DNA of 64,000 nucleotides from Deltaproteobacteria bacterium (lineage in GTDB: Bacteria; Myxococcota; Myxococcia; Myxococcales; Anaeromyxobacteraceae), in the NCBI GenBank assembly GCA_016214955.1, contig JACRMN010000029.1:18593-82592 (forward strand). Reading direction: 5' to 3'. Of this stretch, positions 41,601 through 49,300 are shown piece by piece (within the stretch, counting starts at the first letter, position 1; each line of letters starts with the position of its first letter). The translations under genes and the position numbers were made by a program. The notes beneath the pieces are model-generated. The model saw only the letters and a list, made by a program, of their open reading frames with translations. It was not told the DNA's origin and searched no databases.

Positions 41601-42653
41601 CGGCGCGGAGGCGAGCCGCGTGCCGGTGAGGTGGATCTGGTGCGCGCCGACGGCGCGGTCGGTGGTGGCCGTCTGGCCGTTCGTGCCGGTGGGCGGCGCC
41701 GCGTTGGTGGCCGAGCCGTGGCAGGTGTTGCAGGAGAGGTTGGCGACGTCGACGGCGCCGTTGATGTGGGTGGCGGCGGCGACGGTGGTGGCGGTGTAGC
41801 CGGTGTGGCAGGTGCCGCAGGCGCTGCTGCTGCTGTGCGGCGCCGCCGGGGGCACGCCGTGGCAGGTGCCGCAGGCCGCCTGGCCGTTGGTGCTGGTCCA
41901 GACCGGGTTGTGGTTGGTGCCGCCCTTGGCGAGCGTCCCGCCGTGGCAGTAGGTGCTGGCACAGGTGCCGGTGGCGCGATCCCAGACCGGCGCGCCGCCG
42001 CGGGCCACGGCCAGGCCGGTGAAGGTCACGCCGGCCGTGGCGCCCCCCACGTGTCCGACGGAGAAGGCGTCGGCGGGGACGGTGTGGCAGGCGGCGCAGG
42101 CCACCGGCGTGCTCAGGGCGGTGGTCAGGTGGCGCGTGTGGGCGCCGACCCGCATCGCGTCGGCGCTCTGGCCCCAGGTCGTGCGCGGCGGGGCGCCGGA
42201 GGCGTTGTCGGTGCCTCCGTGGCACATGGTGCAGCCGCTCTGCCAGCTGGCTCCGTGACAGGTCGCACAGGCGGTGCGGGCGCTGCCGCCGACGCCGTCG
42301 AGGTTGACGCCGTGGCAGCCCTGGCACGAACCCAGACCCTGGTTGGCCGAGTAGGCGTGGAAGCCTGTGCTGGCGGGGTTCGCCCAGTCGGCGGTGTGGG
42401 GCGTGCTCGCGGGGGCACCGCAGGGGTGACAGGAGGCGCAGTTGGTGCCGTAGGCGGCGTGGCCCCCCGTGGGCGTGCAGGCCACCGCCGCCTGATCGCG
42501 GGTCGCCACGGCCTCGTTGAAGTCGGCCGTCCCGTTGCCTGTTTGCTGCGAGCAGGCGGCCGCCAGGGCCAGCGCCGCGAGCAGCGGCAAACTATGGCGG
42601 TACGCGACCGCGGTGCGGCCGGAGTGGCAGGCGGCTGGCTGGGTGTCGCTCAC
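38634..42653 (-). CDS. Giant multiheme cytochrome lipoprotein, 39 candidate heme sites, tandem 162-residue repeats
   Basis: A 1339-residue lipoprotein with GTG start (TGGAGGCC site) and lipobox LAAA before Cys 34. Counting motifs gives 31 CXXCH, seven CX4CH (six CASTYCH, one CSATWCH) and one terminal CX3CH (CLPSCH). The N-terminal part (residues 60-230) has single sites shared with the 12-site neighbour. The core is about five and a half copies of a 162-residue unit, each with one CASTYCH followed by CGTCH, CGSCH, CNSCH and C(A/S/T)ECH, plus conserved 'VGAHQAHLTGT' carrying possible axial His. The units are rich in Thr, Ser, Ala and Gly. It resembles CxxxxCH/CXXCH proteins of Geobacter but is longer than those I know. 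Likely location is the cell surface. Confidence 0.92.
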   Translation of the reverse strand: MSDTQPAACHSGRTAVAYRHSLPLLAALALAAACSQQTGNGTADFNEAVATRDQAAVACTPTGGHAAYGTNCASCHPCGAPASTPHTADWANPASTGFHAYSANQGLGSCQGCHGVNLDGVGGSARTACATCHGASWQSGCTMCHGGTDNASGAPPRTTWGQSADAMRVGAHTRHLTTALSTPVACAACHTVPADAFSVGHVGGATAGVTFTGLAVARGGAPVWDRATGTCASTYCHGGTLAKGGTNHNPVWTSTNGQAACGTCHGVPPAAPHSSSSACGTCHTGYTATTVAAATHINGAVDVANLSCNTCHGSATNAAPPTGTNGQTATTDRAVGAHQIHLTGTRLASAPVACAECHAVPTSQTHSSGTVEMSWGTLARTRGGAPVWNGTTCASTYCHGATLNKGGTNTAPTWTTVNGTQATCGTCHAVPPAAPHSSSTACGSCHTGYTATTVNTALHLNGVADVVNLACNSCHGSATNAAPPTGTGGETATTARQVGAHQAHLTGTALAAPVACSECHAVPTSMTHSSGTVEMSWGTLARTGGAVPAWNGTTCASTYCHGATLAAGGTNQNPSWTTVNGTQDACGTCHGVPPPAPHVANGACGSCHAGYTATTVNAATHVNGVLEVVTLACNTCHGSATNAAPPAGTGGQAATTDRAVGAHQAHLTGTALAAPVACTECHAVPTSQTHANGTVEMAWGTLARTGGAAPAWNGTTCASTYCHGATLGAGGTNTAPTWTTVNGTQDACGTCHGVPPPAPHSTSTACGSCHTGYTATTVNAATHINGALEVVTLACNSCHGSATNAAPPAGTGGQTATTDRAVGAHQAHLTGTALAAPVACAECHAVPTSMTHSSGTVEMSWGTLARTGGAVPAWNGTTCASTYCHGATLGAGGTNTAPTWTTVNGTQDACGTCHGVPPPAPHSTSTACGSCHTGYTATTVNAATHINGALDVINLACNSCHGSATNAAPPTGTGGETATTARQVGAHQAHLTGTSLSATPVACAECHAVPTSMTHSSGTVEMSWGTLARTGGAAPVWNGTTCASTYCHGATLAAGGTNQNPSWTTVNGTQDACGTCHGVPPPAPHSTSTACGSCHTGYTATTVNAATHINGVLNVANLTCTSCHGNSAQTATAAAPLYSAPPVDAAGASTGIRVGAHQKHLLGGNYANGISCASCHASVGTYTTGHANGVREVGFTGAANANLRKGTWTAGTGTAAGSCSATWCHGAVINRTGGTSGGTATVPTWTGSITACTVCHAVRISSLPNGHTRSQHQVACSTCHGTGYTATGTGSSLTGNGVNKATHVDGVKTIVTVASGTGIRSWNPTTRSCLPSCHSSKTW
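39510..41963 (-). repeat. Tandem 486-bp coding repeats in the giant cytochrome
   Basis: The CASTYCH codons recur at 41943-41963 and then every 486 bases (the last interval is 489) down to 39510-39530. Units are nearly identical over long stretches, and pieces such as the 'GGETATTARQVGAHQ' block are shared by non-adjacent units, a sign of recombination among repeats. Confidence 0.9.
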
Positions 42654-42731
42654 GGCGTGGCCTCCAGGAGGCGGCGCCCTTCGGGCGGGGCCTCGGGTGG
42701 TTCCGGGTACTGCATTCCCTGAGAGGGCGGC

Positions 42732-42774
42732 ACCCTACCGGGCCGGAACGACCCTTTTCATTGATCCAGGTCAG
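42732..42774 (-). promoter_or_regulatory. FNR/CRP-family box with class II -10 element
   Basis: TTGATCCAGGTCAG at 42761-42774 resembles the FNR/DNR consensus TTGAT-N4-ATCAA, with the left half perfect and the right half GTCAG. On the minus strand TAGGGT (42732-42737) forms a -10 hexamer. The box centre is then about 42 bases upstream of the predicted start (near 42725), the standard class II activator position. Oxygen or nitric-oxide control is inferred from the box type. Confidence 0.6.
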
Positions 42775-42811
42775 AGTCCGGCCGCGAAACTGGGGTGATT
42801 CCGTGCGTTGT

Positions 42812-42839
42812 CACGGACGGGTAGTGAAGTGCGTCCGTG
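42812..42839. promoter_or_regulatory. Inverted repeat in the upstream region of the giant cytochrome
   Basis: CACGGAC and GTCCGTG are separated by 14 bases. The spacer contains GAAGTGCGTC, which recurs in the next inverted repeat at 42894-42910. Confidence 0.5.
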
Positions 42840-42893
42840 TAGTCGAGGGCTTATCCGTACCGCTCGATACCGCCCCTTCGAGGCAACTTCACC

Positions 42894-42910
42894 CGAAGTG
42901 CGTCACTTCG
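42894..42910. promoter_or_regulatory. Inverted repeat, candidate operator
   Basis: CGAAGTG and CACTTCG flank CGT. A related half-site (CAACTTCACCC) lies ten bases to the left and GAAGTGCGTC occurs at 42826-42835, so several similar sites cluster here. Confidence 0.5.
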
Positions 42911-42968
42911 CCTCACGCCTTGACTAGGGGCGTAGGTGGTTTTGCGGCAAGGGCAGGAGCCCCCCGGA

Positions 42969-43001
42969 GAAGGGAGGCCCCCTTCGGCCCGGCCAGGCCG
43001 G
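42969..43001 (-). terminator. Hairpins after the Cys-rich lipoprotein gene
   Basis: GAAGGG/CCCTTC with a five-base loop (42969-42985) and CCGGC/GCCGG with a three-base loop (42989-43001) lie right after the stop codon on the minus strand. There is no T-run. Confidence 0.35.
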
Positions 43002-43002
43002 T

Positions 43003-46000
43003 TCAGGGCGCGAAGGTCGCCGTGAGCGCGCCGGCCCAGGCCCCGAGCGCCGACTGGCGGAGCGGGGCGGCCGCGAAGCCGTCGCCGGCCACCGCCTGGG
43101 CGGTGACGCGGGCGTAGTAGGTCGCCCCCGCCGCGAGCAGCCCGGGCGGGAGCGCCAGGCCTGCTTCACCGGTGGTGAACGAGGCCACGGCCAGGCGGCC
43201 AGTCCCGGTGGCCCCCGCGGGCACGAGCTGGAAGAGCTCCACGCGGTAGCGGGTGGGCGCGCCGGTGGCGGGCGCCTGCCAGGTGAGCACCGGCGCCAGG
43301 CCCACGCCGGTCTGCGGCGTGGCGGCGCTGGCGCCGCCGACGGCGATGGCCTGCACGGGCGACAGCGTGGGCGCGATGGCGCCCGTCGGCAGGGCCGACA
43401 TGGCGTCGCGCGATCCGGCCGACACCTGCTCGGCGAGGGGCGTGGTGGCGCCGGCCGCCAGGTAGTCGACCCGGGCCGCGAAGGTCGCGCTTCGCCACTC
43501 GAGCCAGGGCGTGCCGAGGAACTGGCCGTAGGCCAGCGCCGAGGCCGGGGTCACGCGGGCGGCGCCCGCGGAGAGGTCGATGCGCAGCAGGTCGGGGTAT
43601 CCCAGGCGCGAGAGCGGCGCCGGCGCCGCCAGGGCGTGAGCGCCGGCGGCCACGCGGAGCGTGTGGCCGGTGGCGGCCGCCGACGGGCCCATGGCGGCGA
43701 GCAGCGCCTCGAAGGCCGGGGTGTCCCAGTCCACGGACAGGGAGCCGGTCTGGGCCACCGCGGCCGCGGTGAGGTCGAAGGCCACCGTCGCGGCCTGCCC
43801 GTCGGTGAGGGCCACGTCGGAGCGGGACAGCGCCTGGGTGGCCACGCGGTAGGCCACCGGCGTGGCGCCGCCGGTGCTCCGGCCGCCGAGGCGGTGGACC
43901 CACACCAGATCGCCGGTGGCCAGGAGCGGGAGCCCGCCGGGCACCGCCGTGCTCCAGTCGAGCGACGCGGTCCCGGCGGTGGCGCCGGCGGCGAGCGCGG
44001 CGCCCTGCAGCGCGGTCAGCTGCAGGTCGGCGCTGGCCGAGGTCAGCTGCACCTCGTCGCCGGCCTGGTCCCAGGCGTCGAGCCCGGTGAGCGGGAGGTC
44101 CACCGGCGTGGCCGTCGCCGCGGGCAAGGCGCTCTGCCGGCCCAGCACGTCCCAGCCCAGGTCCACCGCCGAGGACGAGGTCTGCACCGCGCGGACGGCG
44201 CCCGCGCCGTCCACCACCACCAGCAGGTAGCTCCCCACCGGGACCAGCGGGATGGCGTAGCTTCCGTCGGCCGCCAGCGTGCCGGTGATGCGGCGCAGGC
44301 CGCCCAGGCCGTCGGACACCCAGGCCTCGACGGCGGCGAGCGGCGGGACCACGGTGTCGGCCGGGATGGCAGGGGCGGCCGCGCCGGCATCGCTCCAGAA
44401 GGTGACGAGCCGCGTCCCGGTGACGGTGCGGGCGGTGCAGGCCCCGCCGGCGCAGGTGAGGCCGCCGCCGCAGTCGGTGCCGTCGGGCGCCGCCGGGCTG
44501 GAGCAGGTGCCGGTCCCCGGGTCGCAGGTGCCGGCCAGGTGGCAGGCGTCGATCGGGGTGCAGGCCACCGGCGTGCCCGGGGCGCAGCTTCCCGCCTGGC
44601 AGGTGTCGGCCAGGGTGCAGAGGTTGGCGTCGTCACAGGCGGTGCCGTCGGCCCTGGCCGGCGTGGAGCAGGTGCCGGTACCCGGGTCGCAGGTGCCGAC
44701 GTCGTGGCACTGGTCGAGGGCGGTGCAGACCACGCCGCTCGAGGCGGTGCAGACGCCGCCCTGGCAGCTCTGCGCCGGGGTGCAGGCGTTGCCGTCGTCG
44801 CAGGCGGTGCCGTCGGGCGCCGCCGGGTTGGAGCAACCGGTGAGTGGGTCGCAGGTCCCGGCCACGTGGCACTGGTCGAGCGCTGCGCAGGTCACCGGGC
44901 TCGACCCGGTGCAGGTGCCGGCCTGGCAGGTGTCCACCTGCGTGCAGACGTCGCCGTCGCTGCAGGCGGTGCCGTCGGCCCGGGCCGGGTTGGAGCAGAT
45001 GCCGGTGGCGGGGTCGCAGGCGCCGGCGTCGTGACACTGGTCGAGGGCGGTGCACGCCACCGGGCTCTGGCCGGTGCAAGCTCCGGCCTGGCAGGTGTCC
45101 GACAGGGTGCAGGCGTTGCCGTCGTTGCAGGAGGTGCCGTCGGGGCGCGGCGCGCCGTCGACGCAGGCGGCGGCGCCGCTGGAGCAGTCGACGACGCCCA
45201 GGTGGCACACCGGGTCGGGGTTGGCGGTGCAGGTCCCGCCGCAGGCGGTGGCGACGAAGTCCCAGGTGGCGGAGAGGCGGCCGCGGGCGCCGCAGTCGAT
45301 GGCGTAGGAGCCCTGGATGCGGTCTTGCCCCAGCAGCGGCGTGCCCACGTAGCCGCGGGCGCACCCGACGTTGCTCACCCCGGCGGTGTCGAAGGCCGCC
45401 AGGATGGCGATGCGGCTCGTCCCTCCTCCTGCCGCGGAGCAGTCGAGCTCCCAGTGGCCGCTCGCCCCCCAGTCGAAGCGGGCCAGGGACGACCGGAGCT
45501 CGGCGATGTTGACGGGTGTGTCGACGGTCTGCGCCAGCGGTGCGCAGGTGGAGGCCCCCGACGCGATCGAGGCCGGCAGCGAGAGCGTGCCCCACTGCAG
45601 GTAGTAGCTCCGGTCCGGCCCGTCGCCCGCGTAGTTGAGCGTGGACTGGCCGGTGGCGACGTAGGCCGGGTACTCGACCAGGCTGGAGTCGACGGTGAAC
45701 GCGCCCTGCAGGTCGCGGGCCGTGGAGGCCGTCACCAGGGCCCAGTCGCTGAAGTGGGTCGCTGGAACGGTCACTGTCGACGCCACGCCGTTCCGCACCA
45801 GGTCCGGAGGGCGGAGCCAGTAGCCGCTCTGATCCTGCGTCGCCACCGCCAGGGTCTCGATCGCCAGGCCCGTGGAGGCGGTTCCGAAGGCGAGCTGCGC
45901 CGGGGTCGCCAGCCGGGTCCCGGCCGGCCCCAGGCGGTAGGCCACCCCGAGCCCGCCGGGAGCCGTGTTGGTGATCTCGTCGATGGTGAAGAGGACCGGA

Positions 46001-46218
46001 GCGGCCACGGCGTTCGGCGGCACGGTCACCGTCAGCCGGCCGTCGGTGGACGAGAACGAGCCTCCCGCCGGGCCGATGGAGAGCGAGGTGGCGGCCCCCG
46101 TGCGCGTCCCGACGGTGCTCGGCCTGGGCCGGCCGTCGGAGCTCTTCGTCGGGCCGCAGGCCGCGGTGGCGAGCGCGAGCGGGGCCGCGAGCAGGGCGAG
46201 AGACGCGCGAGAGAGCAT
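43003..46218 (-). CDS. Large Cys-rich repeat lipoprotein
   Basis: A 1071-residue lipoprotein (lipobox LATAAC, Cys 21). Residues 40-170 resemble a ZU5-like beta domain ('GPAGGSFSSTDGRLTVTVPPNAVAAPVLFTIDEI'). Residues about 320-570 hold four to five Cys-rich repeats of roughly 60 residues with the pattern 'DGTACxDGNxCTxxDTCQAGxCTGxxPVxCTALDQCHxxGTCDPxTGxC', as in many myxobacterial secreted proteins. The rest is beta-rich with an FN3-like C-terminal domain ('GVGLAPVLTWQAPATGAPTRYRVELFQL'). The DQCH elements are not CXXCH, so no heme is expected. It precedes the giant cytochrome in the same direction, separated by the regulatory gap. Surface adhesion is a guess. Confidence 0.8.
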   Translation of the reverse strand: MLSRASLALLAAPLALATAACGPTKSSDGRPRPSTVGTRTGAATSLSIGPAGGSFSSTDGRLTVTVPPNAVAAPVLFTIDEITNTAPGGLGVAYRLGPAGTRLATPAQLAFGTASTGLAIETLAVATQDQSGYWLRPPDLVRNGVASTVTVPATHFSDWALVTASTARDLQGAFTVDSSLVEYPAYVATGQSTLNYAGDGPDRSYYLQWGTLSLPASIASGASTCAPLAQTVDTPVNIAELRSSLARFDWGASGHWELDCSAAGGGTSRIAILAAFDTAGVSNVGCARGYVGTPLLGQDRIQGSYAIDCGARGRLSATWDFVATACGGTCTANPDPVCHLGVVDCSSGAAACVDGAPRPDGTSCNDGNACTLSDTCQAGACTGQSPVACTALDQCHDAGACDPATGICSNPARADGTACSDGDVCTQVDTCQAGTCTGSSPVTCAALDQCHVAGTCDPLTGCSNPAAPDGTACDDGNACTPAQSCQGGVCTASSGVVCTALDQCHDVGTCDPGTGTCSTPARADGTACDDANLCTLADTCQAGSCAPGTPVACTPIDACHLAGTCDPGTGTCSSPAAPDGTDCGGGLTCAGGACTARTVTGTRLVTFWSDAGAAAPAIPADTVVPPLAAVEAWVSDGLGGLRRITGTLAADGSYAIPLVPVGSYLLVVVDGAGAVRAVQTSSSAVDLGWDVLGRQSALPAATATPVDLPLTGLDAWDQAGDEVQLTSASADLQLTALQGAALAAGATAGTASLDWSTAVPGGLPLLATGDLVWVHRLGGRSTGGATPVAYRVATQALSRSDVALTDGQAATVAFDLTAAAVAQTGSLSVDWDTPAFEALLAAMGPSAAATGHTLRVAAGAHALAAPAPLSRLGYPDLLRIDLSAGAARVTPASALAYGQFLGTPWLEWRSATFAARVDYLAAGATTPLAEQVSAGSRDAMSALPTGAIAPTLSPVQAIAVGGASAATPQTGVGLAPVLTWQAPATGAPTRYRVELFQLVPAGATGTGRLAVASFTTGEAGLALPPGLLAAGATYYARVTAQAVAGDGFAAAPLRQSALGAWAGALTATFAP

Positions 46219-46242
46219 GGGCCACCTGGGGGAGCGGCGCGG

Positions 46243-46248
46243 ACTGTA
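46243..46248 (-). promoter_or_regulatory. -10 element of the Cys-rich lipoprotein gene
   Basis: On the minus strand TACAGT lies about 25 bases before the ATG at 46218. The -35 region is GC-rich and unclear. Confidence 0.35.
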
Positions 46249-46367
46249 GCACGGCCCATCCGGGCCAGGCGGCGCCACCCTCGTCGAATTTCGCAAGTGC
46301 TCCAATGTGAAAGGGAATGGGGTGAATCCTGGCGGCCGGAGGCCATCGACCCCCGCGCCGCATCTGC

Positions 46368-46373
46368 TAAGTT
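46368..46373 (+). promoter_or_regulatory. -10 element placed for a leaderless transcript
   Basis: TAAGTT ends eight bases before the ATG at 46382, and no ribosome site is present between them. Confidence 0.4.
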
Positions 46374-46381
46374 GCGGCCCC

Positions 46382-49300
46382 ATGAGGAGCGGGCTCGCGC
46401 CTGGACAGCCGACGCAGCCTGGGGACTCGTCGCAGCTGGCCGTGTACCTGCTCGGCCGCTTCGAGGTGTCGGTCGGCGCGCGCCCCCTGCCTCCCAACGC
46501 CTGGCGGCGCCGCCGTCCGGCCGACCTGCTCAAGCTCGTGGCGCTTGCCGAGGGCCGACAGGTGGCGCGGGAGCAGGTGGTCGAGGCCCTGTGGCCGGGG
46601 AAGGATCCGGCCAGCGGCGCCAACAACCTGCACCGGGCCCTCTACGACCTGCGCCAGGTGCTGGGGGCGCGGGCGGTGGAGCTGGAGCGCGGGCTGGTCC
46701 AGCTGCGCCCCGAGGTCTGGCTCGACGTCGACGCCTTCGAGGCCGCGGCCCGTCGCCAGGGCCCCGGCGCGGCCGAGGCGGCGGTGGCCCTGTACCGCGG
46801 CTGGCTCTGCCCGGAGGACGGGGACGAGCCCTGGATCGTGCCGCGGCGCGCGGCGCTCGCGGCCCTGTTCGCCGGCGTTGCCGGGCCGGCGGCACGGGCC
46901 GCCGCCGAGCGCGGCGAGGCCGGCAAGGCCATCGCGCTCCTGCGGCGCGCCGCCGACGCGGCGCCGCTCGACGAGGGGCTGCACCGCGAGCTGACCCGCC
47001 TCCTGGCCGCGGCCGGGCGCCGGGTCGAGGCCGCGCGCCAGCTGGAGCGCTGCCGCACCCTGCTGCTCGGGGCCGGGCGCACGCCGGACCCCGCCACCGC
47101 CGACCTGGAGTCCCTCCTGGCGGCCGGAGGCACCGCCCTGCCCGCGGGCGGGAGCTACGACGGGGCCCGGCGCGTGGCTCGCCGGCTGCTCGGCTCGGCC
47201 GATCCGCCTCCGCTGCGCGGCCGCGGCGACGTGCTCGGCGCGGTGGGCGCGCTGGTGGAGGCCGGCCGCGGCGGGCTCGTGCTCCTGGGCGAGCCGGGCG
47301 TGGGCAAGACGCGCCTGGCGGTCGAGGCGGCGCGGCTGGCCCAGGCCCGCGGCGCCCTGGTGCTGGGCGGCGTGCCGCGCGACGGCGGCCCGGTGCCCTA
47401 CGGCCCCTTCCTCGACGCCTTCGCCGACCTGGAGCGCTCCGGGGGCGCCGCCAGCTCCGACCCCTTCGCCGACCGCGGCGCCGGCCTGGGCCTCGAGGCC
47501 GAGAAGCTCCGGCTCTTCGGCCAGGTGCGCGCGGCCCTGCAGGGCGCGTCCGGCGGCCGCCGGGTCTTCCTCCTCCTCGACGACCTGGCCCTGGTGGACG
47601 AGTCCTCCGCCAACCTCCTCCACTTCCTGCTCCGCGAGCAGGGGGAGCTGGCGCTCACGGTCGTGGGCACCTGCCGCGAGGGGGCGGTGCGCTCGGGACA
47701 GCCGGTCCACACCCTCCTCGCCCACCTGGACGCCGAGCGGCTGGCGCGCGGCGTCCGCGTCCAGCGCCTCGACCTGGCCGCCACCCGCGACCAGGCGGCC
47801 GACCTCCTCGGCCTCTCGCCGGGCGAACCGGTGGTGGAGCGCATCTACCGCATCTCGGACGGCAACCCCTTCCACACCGAGGAGCTGGTGCGGGCCTGGC
47901 GCGCCGCCGGCCGGCTGCCCGCGGCCCTCGACGTCGGCGCCGTGATCCGCGAGCGGGCCGAGGCGCTCGGCCCCGACTGCGGCGACGTCCTGGCCGCGGC
48001 CGCCGCCTCCGGGCGCCGCTTCGAGGTGGCGCTGGCGCAGGCGGTCTCGGGCCTCCCCGAGCCGCGCTTCCGGGCCGCGCTCGACCGCTGCCTGGAGGCC
48101 CAGCTCCTCGACGAGGACAACGCCGGCTGCCAGTTCCGCCACCAGCTGGTGCGCGAGGCCCTGCACGCGCTCCTGCCCCTGCCCCGGCGCGCCGCCCTGC
48201 ACCGCGCGGTCGCCGACGTCCTCGAGGCTAGGGCCGCCTCGGACCCGGCGCTGCTGGAGAGACTGGCGCAGGAGCTCGCCGCCCACCGGCGCGCCGGCGA
48301 GCAGCCGGGCCGCGCGGCGCGGCTGCTCATCGCCAGCGGCCACCGGGCGGCGGCGCGCGCCGGGCTGGCCGAGGCCCTCTCCTGCTACCAGCAGGCGGTG
48401 GAGATGGCCGACGCCGCCGGGCTGTCGGGCGAGGAACGGCTGGAGCTGCGCGAGGCGCAGGCGGCGGTGCAGCTCGCCGACGCTGACCTCCCCGGCCTGG
48501 CCCGCACCGCCGAGGCCCTGGGCTCGATGGCCGTCGGGCCGTGGCGGCCGCCCCCGGAACGGCGCGTCCGGGCCCGCCGGCTGGCGGCGCTGGGCCTGGT
48601 CTCGGCCGGGCGCCTCGCCGAGGCACGGGCGCAGCTCGAGGCCGGCCTGGCCGAGGGCGCCGCGCAGGCCAGCGAGGAGCGGCCCGAGCTCCTGCACCTG
48701 CTGGCCCAGGTGGAGTGGCACCTGCTGCGCTTTCCCGAGGCAGCGGCCGCCGCCGAGCGCTGCGCCGCCGAGGCCCAGGCCAGCGGGGACCCGGCGCTGT
48801 CGGGGCGCGGGCTCGACGTCGCCGCCCTGGCGCGAGCCGCCATGGGCGAGCTGGCGCAACCGGGCGAGCCGCCCGAGCCCTCCGAGGGCGGCCCCGACCA
48901 GCCCTTCGAGAGCCAGCTCCTCCTGTTCCAGCGCGACCTCATCGGCGACGGCCCGCTCGGCGAGGTGGAGCGGCTGGCGGCCCTGTTCTCGGGCCGCGCC
49001 GCCCTGCGCCGCTCGGCCAACTCCCAGGCGCTGGGCCGCGCGGTGCAGGGGGTGCTCTCCTTCCTGGGCGGCGCGCTCCTGCCCGCCGAGACGGCGCTGC
49101 GCGAGGCTGCGGCGCGGCACGCCTCGGCCGGCTCGGCGCTGGGCGAGTCCTTCGCGCGCGAGCAGCTCGGCCTCCTGCTCTCGGCGGCCGGCCGGCACGC
49201 CGAGGCCCGGGTGGCCCTCGCCGACGCGGTGGTGGCGGCCGAGCGGGCGGCGCTGCGGCGCCACGCGCTCCTGCGGGCCCATGCCTCGCTGGGCGCGGCG

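Larger units (their letters stand above)
42654..43002. other. Regulatory gap upstream of the giant cytochrome
   Basis: No gene is visible in these 349 bases. They hold the FNR-type promoter (42732-42774), two inverted repeats (42812-42839 and 42894-42910) and hairpins that may end the upstream gene (42969-43001). Confidence 0.7.

Noticed and set aside
39510..41963. Evenly spaced repeats that might suggest a CRISPR array
   Set aside because: The period is 486 bases, the repeats are in frame and coding, and there are no short spacers.
38652..42722. A 1356-residue open frame on the plus strand opposite the giant cytochrome, with shorter frames every 486 bases
   Set aside because: It is a Gly/Ala/Val-rich mirror of the repeats on the minus strand. 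It has no domain or signal, and the minus strand has ordered heme motifs and a lipoprotein signal.
44450..45240. Cys-rich repeats with CH pairs as possible heme sites
   Set aside because: The elements are QCHDAGAC-like, not CXXCH; spacing fits disulphide-rich repeats.
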